Positions 41,891 to 52,900 of a stretch of DNA of 64,000 nt are shown one piece after another. The notes under the pieces were generated by a model that made no database searches, had not been told where the DNA came from, and saw nothing but the letters and a program-made list of their open reading frames with translations. Source of the DNA: Chionoecetes opilio (Eukaryota > Arthropoda > Malacostraca > Decapoda > Majidae). Numbering within the stretch: the stretch's first letter is position 1; every line of letters begins with the position of its first letter. The stretch covers positions 1 to 64,000 of the forward strand of contig JACEEZ010018337.1 of assembly GCA_016584305.1 (NCBI GenBank), given 5' to 3'. A program made the position numbers and the translations under genes.

Positions 41891-41994
41891 TGTGTGCATG
41901 TATTTGGTGGACCATAAATGTGTTTTTGTAGAATAATGACATTTGTGATATACTTTGTGCCCTGGTAGGCTCATATTTGTGCTGCATTTGGGGT

Positions 41995-42195
<201 letters not shown>

Positions 42196-42354
42196 AACAT
42201 TTATTTTCAATCCACGTGCACTTTTTTATCCAACCTGTCCACTCCATCACAACCTGTCCACACTTATCCCCGTCATGTACCTAACAATCTAACACGGAGC
42301 AAGGTGCGCGTGTATCCCAGGAAGACAGGAACTGCCAGTGTAGGTCTCCATGCC

Positions 42355-42600
42355 TCATCAGAACATAGTAACATAAGGAAGCTACAAGAGGCTGGGAGAC
42401 CTACACGTGTATAGTTCCTGTTACTTAACACTACCTACATCCACCTTTCATCCATCCATGACATGGTGGCGCAGCCTCCTTTAAAGCTACCTACTGAGTC
42501 CAGTGCCATATTCACGCACCTATTTGTGAACCAGTTTCTGCTCTATTCCTTATTAATCTACGCTTTTAGCTTATTTTCTTTTCTTTCCAATACTGAATCT
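42355..42600 (-). mobile_element. CR1-like LINE 3' end
   Basis: AACATAAGGAAGCTACAAGAG through to GTGAACCAGTTTCTG, same family as 57.0 kb. Confidence 0.65.
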
Positions 42601-42887
42601 TGAGTGTTTGTAGCTTCCTAGTGTGTTATGTGTGTTATATTTTGTTATGGTGTATCCCTGCTATGCCACCTGTGCCCCCATGGGGGATGAAGGTGGAGTC
42701 TGTAAGCGGGGCTGCTACTGCGTCTGTACCGCACCAGCGTGAAGGAGGCTCATGTGGGATGCGGTGTTCCAACTCTCTGGTGGAGCGGTTCCTGGCCTCA
42801 TCAGGCCACCGACACACTGTACAGCCAGAAGACCGTGGAGTCAGAGGTGGGTTGCGGGAATTGGATTAGGGGCGGGCAGAGGGCTAT
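42601..42887 (+). other. GC-richer stretch, possible exon
   Basis: Two + frames are open (42,600-42,869 and 42,739-42,933). One holds a Cys-rich run between 42,657 and 42,735 that stops at TGA. GTGGAGTCAGAG then GTGGGT at 42,846 could be a donor. I recognise no product. Confidence 0.2.
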
Positions 42888-44762
42888 GCTGGTGTTAATA
42901 CTTAATACTGATCCAGGTGGTGTGATGTGCTAGCGTGGTGTGGCTATGTGGTGTTAATACTTAATACTGCATCCAGGTGGTGTGATGTGCTAGCGTGGTG
43001 GGGCTATGTGGTGTTAATACTTAATACTGCATCCAGGTGGTGTGATGTGCTAGCATGGTGGGGCTATGTGGTGTGTTAATACTTAATACTGATCTAGGTG
43101 GTGTGATGTGCTAGCATGGTGGGGCTATGGTGGTGTTAATACTTAATACTGCATCCAGGTGGTGTGATGTGCTAGCGTGGTGTGGCTATGGTGGTGTTAA
43201 TACTTAATACTGCATCCAGGTGGTGTGATGTGCTAGCATGGTGTGGCTATGGTGGTGTTAATACTTAATACTGCATCCAGGTGGTGTGATGTGCTAGCAT
43301 GGTGGGGCTATGGTGGTGTTAATACTTAATACTGCATCCAGGTGGTGTGATGTGCTAGCATGGTGTGGCTATGGTGGTGTTAATACTTAATACTGCATCC
43401 AGGTGGTGTGATGTGCTAGCGTGGTGTGGCTATGGTGGTGTTAATACTTAATACTGCATCTAGGTGGTGTGATGTGCTAGCGTGGTGTGGCTATGGTGGT
43501 GTTAATACTTAATACTGTATCCAGGTGGTGTGATGTGCTAGCATGGTGGGGCTATGGTGGTGTTAATACTTAATACTGTATCCAGGTGGTGTGATGTGCT
43601 AGCATGGTGGGGCTATGGTGGTGTTAATACTTAATACTGTATCCAGGTGGTGTGATGTGCTAGCATGGTGGGGCTATGGTGGTGTTAATACTTAATACTG
43701 CATCCAGGTGGTGTGATGTGCTAGCATGGTGTGGCTATGGTGGTGTTAATACTTAATACTGCATCCAGGTGGTGTGATGTGCTAGCATGGTGTGGCTATG
43801 GTGGTGTTAATACTTAATACTGCATCCAGGTGGTGTGATGTGCTAGCTGGTGTGGCTATGGTGGTGTTAATACTTAATACTGTATCCAGGTGGTGTGATG
43901 TGCTAGCATGGTGGGGCTATGGCTGGTGTTAATACTTAATACTGATCCAGGTGGTGTGATGTGCTAGCGTGGTGTGGCTATGGTGGTGTTAATACTTAAT
44001 ACTGCATCCAGGTGGTGTGATGTGCTAGCGTGGTGTGGCTATGGTGGTGTTAATACTTAATACTGTATCCAGGTGGTGTGATGTGCTAGCGTGGTGTGGC
44101 TATGGTGGTGTTAATACTTAATACTGTATCCAGGTGGTGTGATGTGCTAGCGTGTGTGGCTATGGTGGTGTTAATACTTAATACTGTATCCAGGTGGTGT
44201 GATGTGCTAGCGTGGTGGGCTATGGTGGTGTTAATACTTAATACTGTATCCAGGTGGTGTGATGTGCTAGCATGGTGTGGCTATGGTGGTGTTAATACTT
44301 AATACTGTATCCAGGTGGTGTGATGTGCTAGCATGGTGTGGCTATGGTGGTGTTAATACTTAATACTGTATCCAGGTGGTGTGATGTGCTAGCATGGTGG
44401 GGCTATGCTGGTGTTAATACTTAATACTGCATCCAGGTGGTGTGATGTGCTAGCGTGGTGTGGCTATGGTGGTGTTAATACTTAATACTGCATCCAGGTG
44501 GTGTGATGTGCTAGCATGGTGGGGCTATGCTGGTGTTAATACTTAATACTGCATCCAGGTGGTGTGATGTGCTAGCATGGTGGGCTATGCTGGTGTTAAT
44601 ACTTAATACTGCATCCAGGTGGTGTGATGTGCTAGCATGGTGGGGCTATGCTGGTGTTAATACTTAATACTGCATCCAGGTGGTGTGATGTGCTAGCATG
44701 GTGTGGCTATGGTGGTGTTAATACTTAATACTGCATCCAGGTGGTGTGATGTGCTAGCGGGG
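42888..44762 (+). repeat. 61-bp minisatellite (~30 units)
   Basis: Unit ATGGTGGTGTTAATACTTAA, TACTGCATCCAGGTGGTG, TGATGTGCTAGCATGGTG, TGGCT. Variation is mostly GTG/GGG, CATCC/TATCC and GCATG/GCGTG. Confidence 0.95.
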
Positions 44763-44764
44763 TG

Positions 44765-45041
44765 CAGGGCATTTTTTAACATCATAACTGGGCGACCAAA
44801 ATGTCTCCCAGTGATGGAAAACTGTCGCCCAGTAAGGACATTTTTAAGCTACTGGGCGACAAGATATTTATTCATAAACACCTTCTGGGATGCAATGGCT
44901 CATCCTGTCTGTGTGTGTTAGATCCAGAAGTATCTACACTCCTATTACTGCATAGCAATTTTGATCTCCGTTTATATTTATTTCTTCTATTATTGCCTCT
45001 ATCTTGTGTCGCCCAGTAAGATTTGCTTAAAAAATGCTCTG
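44765..45041. mobile_element. hAT-like MITE between two satellites
   Basis: Inverted ends CAGGGCATTTTTTAA and TTAAAAAATGCTCTG, starting CAG-G as hAT ends do. The flanking octamers GCGGGGTG and TCGTGGTG agree at 6 of 8 positions. ACTGGGCGAC or its inverse occurs four times near the ends, as expected for subterminal binding sites. No transposase. Confidence 0.75.
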
Positions 45042-45077
45042 TCGTGGTGTGCAGTGGCATAGCTAGGTCTCTATTAA

Positions 45078-46655
45078 TGGGGGCACAGCTGTGTATGGGG
45101 GGGCACAGCTGTGTATGGGGGGGCACAGCTGTGTATGGGGGGGCACAGCTGTGTATGGGGGGGGCACAGCTGTGTATGGGGGGGGCACAGCTGTGTATGG
45201 GGGGGGCACAGCTGTGTATGGGGGGGCACAGCTGTGTATGGGGGGGGGCACAGCTGTGTATGGGGGGGCACAGCTGTGTATGGGGGGGCACAGCTGTGTA
45301 TGGGGGGGCACAGCTGTGTATGGGGGGGCACAGCTGTGTATGGGGGGGCACAGCTGTGTATGGGGGGGCACAGCTGTGTATGGGGGGGCACAGCTGTGTA
45401 TGGGGGGGCACAGCTGTGTATGGGGGGGCACAGCTGTGTATGGGGGGGCACAGCTGTGTATGGGGGGGCACAGCTGTGTATGGGGGGGCACAGCTGTGTA
45501 TGGGGGGGCACAGCTGTGTATGGGGGGGGGGGCACAGCTGTGTATGGGGGGGGCACAGCTGTGTATGGGGGGGGCACAGCTGTGTATGGGGGGGCACAGC
45601 TGTGTATGGGGGGGCACAGCTGTGTATGGGGGGGGCACAGCTGTGTATGGGGGGGGCACAGCTGTGTATGGGGGGGGCACAGCTGTGTATGGGGGGGCAC
45701 AGCTGTGTATGGGGGGGCACAGCTGTGTATGGGGGGGGCACAGCTGTGTATGGGGGGGCACAGCTGTGTATGGGGGGGCACAGCTGTGTATGGGGGGGCA
45801 CAGCTGTGTATGGGGGGGCACAGCTGTGTATGGGGGGGGCACAGCTGTGTATGGGGGGGCACAGCTGTGTATGGGGGGGCACAGCTGTGTATGGGGGGGC
45901 ACAGCTGTGTATGGGGGGGCACAGCTGTGTAGGGGGCACAGCTGTGTAGGGGGGCACAGCTGTGTATGGGGGGGCACAGCTGTGTATGGGGGGGCACAGC
46001 TGTGTATGGGGGGGCACAGCTGTGTATGGGGGGCACAGCTGTGTATGGGGGGGCACAGCTGTGTATGGGGGGGCACAGCTGTGTATGGGGGGGCACAGCT
46101 GTGTATGGGGGGGGCACAGCTGTGTATGGGGGGCACGCTGTGTATGGGGGGGGCACAGCTGTGTATGGGGGCACAGCTGTGTATGGGGGGGCACAGCTGT
46201 GTATGGGGGGGGCACAGCTGTGTATGGGGGGGCACAGCTGTGTATGGGGGGGCACAGCTGTGTATGGGGGGGCACAGCTGTGTATGGGGGGCACAGCTGT
46301 GATGGGAGGGGCACAGCTGTGTATGGGGGGGCACAGCTGTGTATGGGGGGGCACAGCTGTGTATGGGGGGGCACAGCTGTGTATGGGGGGCACAGCTGTG
46401 TATGGGGGGGCACAGCTGTGTATGGGAGGGCACAGCTGTGTATGGGGGGGCACAGCTGTGTATGGGGGGCACAGCTGTGGTATGGTGGGGGGCACAGCTG
46501 TGAGGAGGGCACGCTGTGTATGGGGGCACAAGCTGTGTATGGGAGGGCACAGCTGTGTATGGGGGGGCACAGCTGTGTATGGGAGGGCACCAGCTGGTAT
46601 TGGGGGGCACAGCTGTGTATGGGGAGGCACAGCTGTGTATGGGAGGACAGCTTGG
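45078..46655 (+). repeat. ~20-bp G-rich satellite (~77 units)
   Basis: Unit GGGGGGGCACAGCTGTGTAT, with the G run varying from about 4 to 10. CACAGCTGTG is a perfect palindrome. Units decay after 46,480. Open frames of up to 600 codons on both strands come from the repeat. Confidence 0.97.
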
Positions 46656-47119
46656 ATGGTGGGGGGCTAGGCAAAGTGGAGTGGCCACTGTGTATGAGGC
46701 CACAGTGAGTAGGGGTAGGGCATCATTGTACGATATGCATCAGTGGATTGGGTACCTAACATGTAAGAATGGGACACAGTATACAGGGCATGTTAAGGTG
46801 GCACAGTTCATGATGTGTGGGTATCTGGAGCTTATAGGTATAGCGCCTGTGTGGGAGGCGCAGCTGTCATTCAGGTAAATACACTGATGTCTACTGTGTT
46901 TATGGCACTAAGTTGTGTCTTAACGTAATGGCAGGTGGCATGGGTGGTAAGCCTCTTTATTGTGACACTGTTATTTGCAGCGTGTAACACACTGGCTGTA
47001 AACTCAGAAATATTATATCAATGTCTAGGGGAATTGCACTGATATTTCGGTATGTTAAGGCTTGAGAAGAAGGTCTTGATGTTGATGGTGCAATGCTGGG
47101 ATATAATTTGTGGACTGCA
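46656..47119. other. Decayed satellite edge and unique spacer
   Basis: 46,656-46,875 keeps loose CACAG/TGTATG words of the satellite. The open frame with a donor-like CATTCAG/GTAAAT at 46,874 is probably satellite-derived. The remainder has no recognisable feature. Confidence 0.4.
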
Positions 47120-47600
47120 CTTAGTAGAAACAGTAAAGTTCGCCACCTGCAGTCATGTCACAGGAAAAGCCAAATATTAACGAATGTAGCATTACTACTG
47201 ATTTTTAGTGATGGCCACTAAAGATGATACAAGTAGTTCCCTATCATGACTGTATAATGGCTACCCTGTTTCAGCATTGTTTTATGCTTGTACTGTGATA
47301 TATACGGTTTACAATTTAGCACGACGTTCTTTATTTTCCAGTGTGGCTGTACGTAAGCTGGTAGAACATCATAAATATAACACTAGATGCATTACTGTTC
47401 GGTATTGCACACTTTGGTAGATATTTTTGTAAATTTGTCATTTATAGCATTAATATGACAAGAATATTTAGTATCAAAAACACGACTTCCAGAACCCCTT
47501 CTAACTGTCCTGAAATCATGGATGTACAATGTAATATTAAGCCACCACACGCTGTAAAACAAAAAAAAAATGTCCTGCGACTTGATGTATTATCTGGAGC
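47120..47600 (-). mobile_element. MITE of the CCGTAGATAACAG family, decayed
   Basis: GAAACAGTAAAGTTCGCCACC at one end; inside, TTTCAGCATTGTTTTATGC, AAATTTGTCATTTATAGC, TGTCCTGAAATCATGGATG. Same orientation as the 8.7 kb copy. Confidence 0.6.
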
Positions 47601-47902
47601 AGGTTAACACATGTTGTATACCGTGATGAGTGAAATAGCCAATGTATTCCCTGTCACAGCAACTACCACGTGTAGGTCTCACGGCCTCTTGTAGCTTACA
47701 GATATATATATATATATGTATGTACAGATACTATGTAGTGTACTGGAGATGTTGTTAGGAGGTGGAGGCGAGGAGTCAGTGTGTCAGAGTTGTGGTCACT
47801 GAGTGGTGGTTTGTGTTGTGGTAAATGGCTTCTCCATAAAAGTCATGAAGTAATTAACAACATTTTGATATTCTGGCCTGTCCACAGTGACTCATTTATA
47901 GA
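47601..47902. other. Unique spacer with CR1 tail and TA run
   Basis: 47,660-47,699 (ACTACCACGTGTAGGTCTCA, CTCTTGTAGCTTAC) is a piece of the CR1 3' end. A short (TA)n follows. Nothing else seen. Confidence 0.4.
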
Positions 47903-47953
47903 CTAACCCCTGGAGGCCCAGAACGTAATTTCCATTGTAATTTGGGTACCATT

Positions 47954-48502
47954 CAGAGCTGGGCAGTATTTAAATACAATTGTATTTAAATACGTATTTA
48001 AATACATTTGTGTATTTAGAAATGTATTTATAAATACATTGGTTGTCATGTATTTAAATACAGTATTTAAATACTTTTATGAGTATTTAAATACATTGTA
48101 TTTAAATACATTTAATATAAAAATGTAAATACTTTTTGATCAGTTAATTTGGCCATAAACCCGCCCAACTATCTGGCAACCCCGATGTTACAGTGAACCA
48201 GGGTTTCCACTGCCAAGGAAATGTCCTGATTTCAAGGAAATTTAGGCCTGAGAAGGAAATTTCTAAGGAAACCCAAAATCTAAGGAAATCCTAAGGAAAT
48301 TCATTTTTTTGGACAGGTTAAAATTTGTGTGTATTTAAAATGTATTTACAAATGTATTTAAATACAATTGATGTATTTAGTATTTAGTATTTAAATACTA
48401 CATTCGTAAAATGTATTTAGTATTTAGTATTTAAATACATTTCTCCCATGTATTTAGTATTTAGTATTTAAATACATTCAATGTATTTAGTGCCCAGCTC
48501 TG
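47954..48502. mobile_element. hAT-like MITE with perfect 8-bp target duplication
   Basis: Ends CAGAGCTGGGCAGTATTTAA and the inverse of GTGCCCAGCTCTG. The octamer GTACCATT flanks both sides (47,946-47,953 and 48,503-48,510). The uninterrupted target GGTACCATTAGAC occurs in other family copies. The interior is dense with ATTTAAATAC. No transposase. Confidence 0.93.
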
Positions 48503-48576
48503 GTACCATTAGACAATTTTAATGAATGTAAGCAATATTTTATAGATATGACCTGTTTAGTATCCTTGTCCACTAC

Positions 48577-49040
48577 CGTAGATAACAGTAAAGTCGCCAC
48601 TTCAACGTTCTTTGTTGTTTACAGACGTATGGTGGCGTTAATACTTACATTTGTACATCCATGATTTCAGGAAAGTTAGAAGGGGCTATCTGGAAAGTCT
48701 GTGTCATTTTGTGTCTTCATCTGTGTCATATTAGGGCTATAAATGAACAAATTACAAAATAAAACCGAGTGGCGACCTTGCTATACCTACTACAGTAAAG
48801 TCGCCAGCTAGTATTTTAACCCAACAGTTGAGTCGCCACTCTGGGGAATTTAGGGAAATTAGAGGTAAAGTAAAACAAGTCTATATATATATTACCTGCG
48901 GAAGATGCTTGGATATATAAAAATTCCTCTGCCAACGTGAAAACAAATTCTATTCAAGTTTGAAAGATCTGGCAAGTCTTGCGTCCTGCCGCCCGATAGG
49001 TGATGAGCTACTGTCTGTCGTCGCGCCAAGAAGAAGTTGC
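48577..49040 (+). mobile_element. MITE of the CCGTAGATAACAG family, truncated
   Basis: CCGTAGATAACAGTAAAGTCG at the left. It follows 27,997-28,450 closely and then lacks the right ~190 bases, ending near CGCGCCAAGAAGAAG. Confidence 0.8.
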
Positions 49041-49224
49041 GCCTGTCTAGTATCCTTGTCCACTAACTAATTTGGTTTATTCAGTTACTTTTCGTAATTT
49101 TATGGCTGGACAACAGACAATTGTTTGTAGCCAAGGAAAGACCTGGGTGTGAAGGTGAAACCAGTAATTACCTAGAGTCTTTATTCCCTTCTCTCGGCTT
49201 CAAATATCAGTCAGTAAACAGCAA

Positions 49225-49366
49225 AGGGTCAATATTTTAATAGATAGGACCTCTTTAGTATCCTTGGCCACTAACTCATTTGGTATAATAAGATAGTTTT
49301 CGTAATTTTATGGCTAACAACAGACAATTTTTTATAGCAAAGGAAAGATCTGGATGTGAAGGGCTT
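49225..49366 (+). mobile_element. TTAA-type MITE, right half
   Basis: From AATAGATAGGACCTCTTTAG to GATCTGGATGTGAAGGGCTTAA. Confidence 0.65.
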
Positions 49367-49404
49367 AAACAAACTAACCAAATTGAATTGTTGCTTTTCA
49401 TAGA

Positions 49405-49640
49405 TAAGAACATAAGAAAATAAGGAAGCTACAAGAGGCCGTGAGACCTACACCTGGTAGTTCCTGTTACTTAACACTACCTACATCCACCTTTCATCCC
49501 CATCCATGAATTTATCCAGCCCCCTTTTAAAGCTCTCTATTGACTCCGCACTAACTACCTGTCTACTGAGTCCATGCCAATCATTCACCACCCTATTTGT
49601 GAACCAATTTTTTCCGCTATTTCACAGTCTCACCCAATTG
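49405..49640 (-). mobile_element. CR1-like LINE 3' end
   Basis: AACATAAGAAAATAAGGAAGC through CTATTTGTGAACCAATTTT. It ends next to the acceptor of the candidate exon at 49,659. Confidence 0.65.
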
Positions 49641-49658
49641 AACTGTTTCTTTTCACAG

Positions 49659-49735
49659 ATCCCTCCCGCCTTGCCCTTGACAGGTTCCAGAAGACTTGCA
49701 CCGAAATCCTGATCACCTGCAAAAGGCAAGTTCCC
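49659..49735 (+). CDS. Candidate exon, unknown gene
   Basis: A strong acceptor (AACTGTTTCTTTTCACAG) precedes DPSRLALDRFQKTCTEIL and ITCKR. A GC-type donor, AAAAG then GCAAGT, follows at 49,736. If not used, the frame continues to a stop near 49,822 (VPGHYERVLNPSNLTEG). I do not recognise the protein. Inference from splice signals only. Confidence 0.35.
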
Positions 49736-49822
49736 GGCCACTACGAAAGAGTCCTGAACCCGAGCAACCTGACGGAGGGACCTCCTGGCCCAGGGTGTTC
49801 TGTCACCCAATATGCTGGCTGA

Positions 49823-50180
49823 TCTTCACAGGGAATGGAAGCAACAGTGTACACACAAATTAAACACACTAACACTTAACAGCTATATAGATCAGAATAC
49901 ACTACACTGTCCTAACACTTATAGGTATATAGATTTTTAATAATACAACTAACACTTATCTCCTAAACACTATTTCCATAACCTTATAGGTAAAATATAT
50001 TTGAATACTAACCATATGTCCTAACACTTACAGTACGTAGATCTGAATACACTAATACTATGTCCCTCAACCAGGTTAACCAGATTAACAACTACACTAA
50101 CATGTGTCCTGTACTTTTGAAGATAGTCAATTTAATTTGATATTGAAGATGCAGGAAGAATATGAAATAGTAGGAACATT
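49823..50180. repeat. Degenerate ~50-bp repeat of CTAACACTTA
   Basis: CTAACACTTATAGGTATATAGA-like words with AATACACTA recur six or seven times between 49,860 and 50,110. Otherwise featureless. Confidence 0.5.
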
Positions 50181-50329
50181 AGGGTGTCCAAGAATCATAG
50201 AGGGTAAAAAATGAAACATGTTTTTTTCACTTGCTCGGGTTTTTACTCTGTTCAAACATGCATAGAGATTCCTGTGAGTTAGATGAAATTTGGGAGAATT
50301 TTAGGGGTCGCAACAAACTGAACAATTTT

Positions 50330-51090
50330 CTAATAACCTTAAAAAACAAAGAAAAAACTAAAAAATCCCCCATTTTTAGGGAAAGAAACGTCGTCGTCCT
50401 CCACATGCCGGGTCCCTTTGCCAGGAACCCCTCGTCCGCGTCGAGTTTCTGAAAGAGGACCGTGTCCTTCGAAGTGCAAGGACGAGAGGGAGGAAGACAT
50501 CGTCATCTTTTTTTCCTCCATCGCTTGAGTGTCCTTTCTTGAGGCGTGCTTGTCAATGCCTTGACCATCTGCTTCTTCTCCTCCACACCAATCCTTTAGT
50601 CGAAGAAGGCCCGTCCCGCGTTTTCTCGGACGTACCACAGGTGGCATCGCAGGCTTGTTTCTGCTGCCTTGGCAACGGTTTGGTCCGGTATGGTCTTGAG
50701 GATCTCGAGAAGAGCACGTCGTTCAACGGAGCTTTCACAGAGATCGGTCCTCGTTCCATTGCTTGCGTACACCAAGGCAACGAAGAGGGCCACTCGTTCC
50801 GTCCGGCCTTCTCTCTACCAGTCAGCGACAGCTGGGATTTCAGCATCTGAAGCTTTGAGTCGTAAGATGGCCTTGGCCATCCACCCGGCTTGATGGAGAG
50901 CTCCAGACGGCGGAATGGTTTTGCCTGGACCTTCACCACCGAGGAACAGGTAAGGAGCGACGGAGAAGTTCTTCATGTCCTCCCTGGATGGTTCTTCGAC
51001 AATTCAGAGCCTCCTTCAGGGAAGGCCAATTCGGCGTCCTTCATCTTGCTGGCAGTGTCCTTGGTGGCGAAGAACTCTACGAGGTCCTCG
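50330..51090 (-). pseudogene. Transposase-like protein, C-terminal part, frame-broken
   Basis: The - strand gives MALFVALVYASNGTRTDLC, ESSVERRALLEILKTIPDQ, TVAKAAETSLRCHLWYVREN, AGRAFFD, then after a stop RIGVEEKKQMVKAL. The same mobile-element family has H-L-W-Y-L-x-E-E-x-x-x-L-A-F-F-D near its C-terminus. Here the phrase is HLWYVRENAGRAFFD. Frames change on either side. Together with the 52,168-52,900 part this defines one gene interrupted by the C-rich block. Confidence 0.6.
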
Positions 51091-51094
51091 ATGT

Positions 51095-52165
51095 TTCCAC
51101 CGTCTCTCCCACACACCCACACTCCCCACCTACCTCCGCGCACCGGGGCTAACGACTACATCCCCAATCTGCACTTGTTCCCTGCTGCTCCCCTCCCCAC
51201 AACCCGCACTCATGCCACCAAACCAGCCAAACCTCGGCACACCCCCCGCCTTCACGCACCTCACGAACGCCTCACACCCCCCCCCACCCTCCCCTGTCTA
51301 GGGCCCCCGACTCCTCTTCTCTGCCCCCCTTCCGCCGCCCCCACCTCCAACTGCCGTCTCAGCCTACGACGCCTCTATGGCCGCATCCGATGCGTGCACC
51401 CCATCCTACGCCCACCTCCGACTCAAACTCCTTTAGACCACCCATCTCTCACTCACCCACCCCCTCCGCGCCAACCACCCCCCCACACCACCTCACTCGC
51501 GCACCCGGACTCCCCCCCCACCGCCCCGGCCCCCCGCCCCTCTCTCCTCCCTCCTTTCCCCCCATCCCCACCCAGCCGCGCAGCCCCACTCCCCCAGTGC
51601 CCGGCGTCCACACCCCCGCTCCGCCTCGCCCTCCAGCGGCGCCCCGCGTCCCCCATCCGGACTCTCTCTCACCCCCACGCCCTCACCTCCCCTGAGTCCC
51701 CCCACACTCACCCCAACACAATCCACCCCTCCCCTCCCCATCTCAAACAACTCCCGCCCCTCCCCCCCCTATCTACTCTTCTGGGCAGTCCACACCAGAC
51801 TCTTCCTCGCGCCTCCTGCGGTCATCCCCCCCCCGCGCGCTGGGATCTGCCCCCCGCGTCCTCCGCACCCCACAAACCCCCTTACGCTCTCTCCCCATCC
51901 TCACCACCGTTACATCTTCCCCCCCCTCGCGCCCCACACCACCCCCCCTGCCCAGGCCACGAACCCTCAGTCTCTCCCGAATCTTCCCGCACCTCTGACC
52001 CCCCTGGACCTCCTCCCAGCCTCCCACTACCTTGGGCACCCCCCCCCACGCCTCCCCCCCCCCCTTCCCCCCCTACCAACGTCCCCCCCTGGCCCCACTC
52101 CCAGATGCCTCGAACCGTCCGCCCATCTTCTGCCTCTCTCTTGCGCACTCTTTCACTCTTCTCCT
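51095..52165. other. C-rich, G-poor block inside the transposon
   Basis: About 1.07 kb in which the + strand is dominated by C with A and T and very little G, without a tandem period. It interrupts the transposase gene. A related word, GTGGCGAAGAACTC at 51,064 and GTGGCGAAGGACTCC at 52,175, stands at both edges. The + frame stays open for 462 codons (50,890-52,278) only because stops need G or A-rich codons. I see no protein domain. Confidence 0.6.
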
Positions 52166-52167
52166 AC

Positions 52168-52900
52168 CTGGTTGTGGCGAAGGACTCCGACGCGAAGGAC
52201 CATCGATCCCGGAGTCCGTTTGAAGATTCCAAGTCAGGACCTGAAGAAGAGCGAGGCTGGCTTCGAAGACATCCTTGAGTGATCACCGGTCTTGGACATA
52301 TGGCGGAGGCCAACCACAGCAGCTTCGTCCCGAGTTCTTGCTCAATCCGAACCAAAGCACCTTGCCCGATGCCAGTGTTTCCAGGCCGTGTTGTCGAAAC
52401 AGAAGGCGATGATCCTTGTCCCTGACGCCCCGCTCGTCGCACCTCCCTGCAAGAACCACTGCAGCCACGTTTGTGCCAGTCGAATCCGAGCTTGCCGGGA
52501 TCCCAAGAAGGAACTCGGCGTCATCTTCCCCTGTGAGGAGGACGCGATGTGGCGGTCCTCCGTATGGCCAGAGAGGACGGGATGATTTTCCGTCCCATGA
52601 GGACCCAACCTCTCAGGTATCTCCTGGTTCCGCAGTTCACACGATCTTCTCGCGCTTGCTCTCGTCCCCGCCATTCGTGCTCGATGGAACGTGCTCTTCG
52701 AGACCGCCATACTCCCAATGTCCATTCCAAGAACTTGAGCGGTAGCTGCGAACTGTTGACGTTGCTTGCCGCACCGCCAACTGCTCTCGATCCCAAGTTG
52801 AAATGAGTTTAGGATCCTTCACGGAGATCGATGGCGACTGTTTTGAGTTTTTTCCTCTGGCTTCGGATCCACGAGCCGTTGATGACGTCGTCGACACAGA
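52168..52900 (-). pseudogene. Transposase-like protein, N-terminal and central part, frame-broken
   Basis: Read across frames on the - strand: KDPKLISTWDREQLAVRQA, then FAATAQVLGMDIGSMAVSK, STFHRARMAG, then CFDNTA, NTGIGQGALVRIEQELGT, KLLWLA, and SSGPDLESS with GLRDRWSF. I know a widespread invertebrate mobile-element protein with the words V-S-K-S-T-x-H-R-A-R, C-F-D-T-T-x-x-N-T-G, L-L-W-L-A-C-R-H-H and G-P-S-S-G-P. The order here matches. The Cys-Arg-His-His after LLWLA is lost (LLWLASAICP). At least three frame changes are needed, so this is a relic or a badly corrected copy. Function as a DDE-type transposase is presumed, not shown. Confidence 0.6.

Larger units (their letters stand above)
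47903..49160 (+). mobile_element. TTAA-type MITE hosting two nested elements
   Basis: Starts CTAACCCCTGGAGGCCCAG and ends CTGGGTGTGAAGGTGAAA. It is interrupted by a hAT-like MITE (47,954-48,502) and by a CCGTAGATAACAG-family MITE (48,577-49,040), after which the phrase AGTATCCTTGTCCACTAAC is repeated. Confidence 0.8.

Noticed and set aside
42657..42735. Cys-rich peptide frame
   Set aside because: Short, without start or signal peptide, and stopped by TGA. Composition can arise by chance in TG-rich DNA.
44872..46703. Frames of up to 600 codons (PPHTQLC or GGHSCVW repeats) on both strands
   Set aside because: Translations of the 20-bp G-rich satellite.
46690..46877. Open frame ending in a donor-like CATTCAG/GTAAAT
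   Set aside because: The text keeps CACAG and TGTATG words of the adjacent satellite, so it is probably a decayed satellite edge.
50890..52278. 462-codon Pro-rich + strand frame
   Set aside because: Open because of the C-rich composition. It overlaps the decayed transposase on the other strand and shows no domain.
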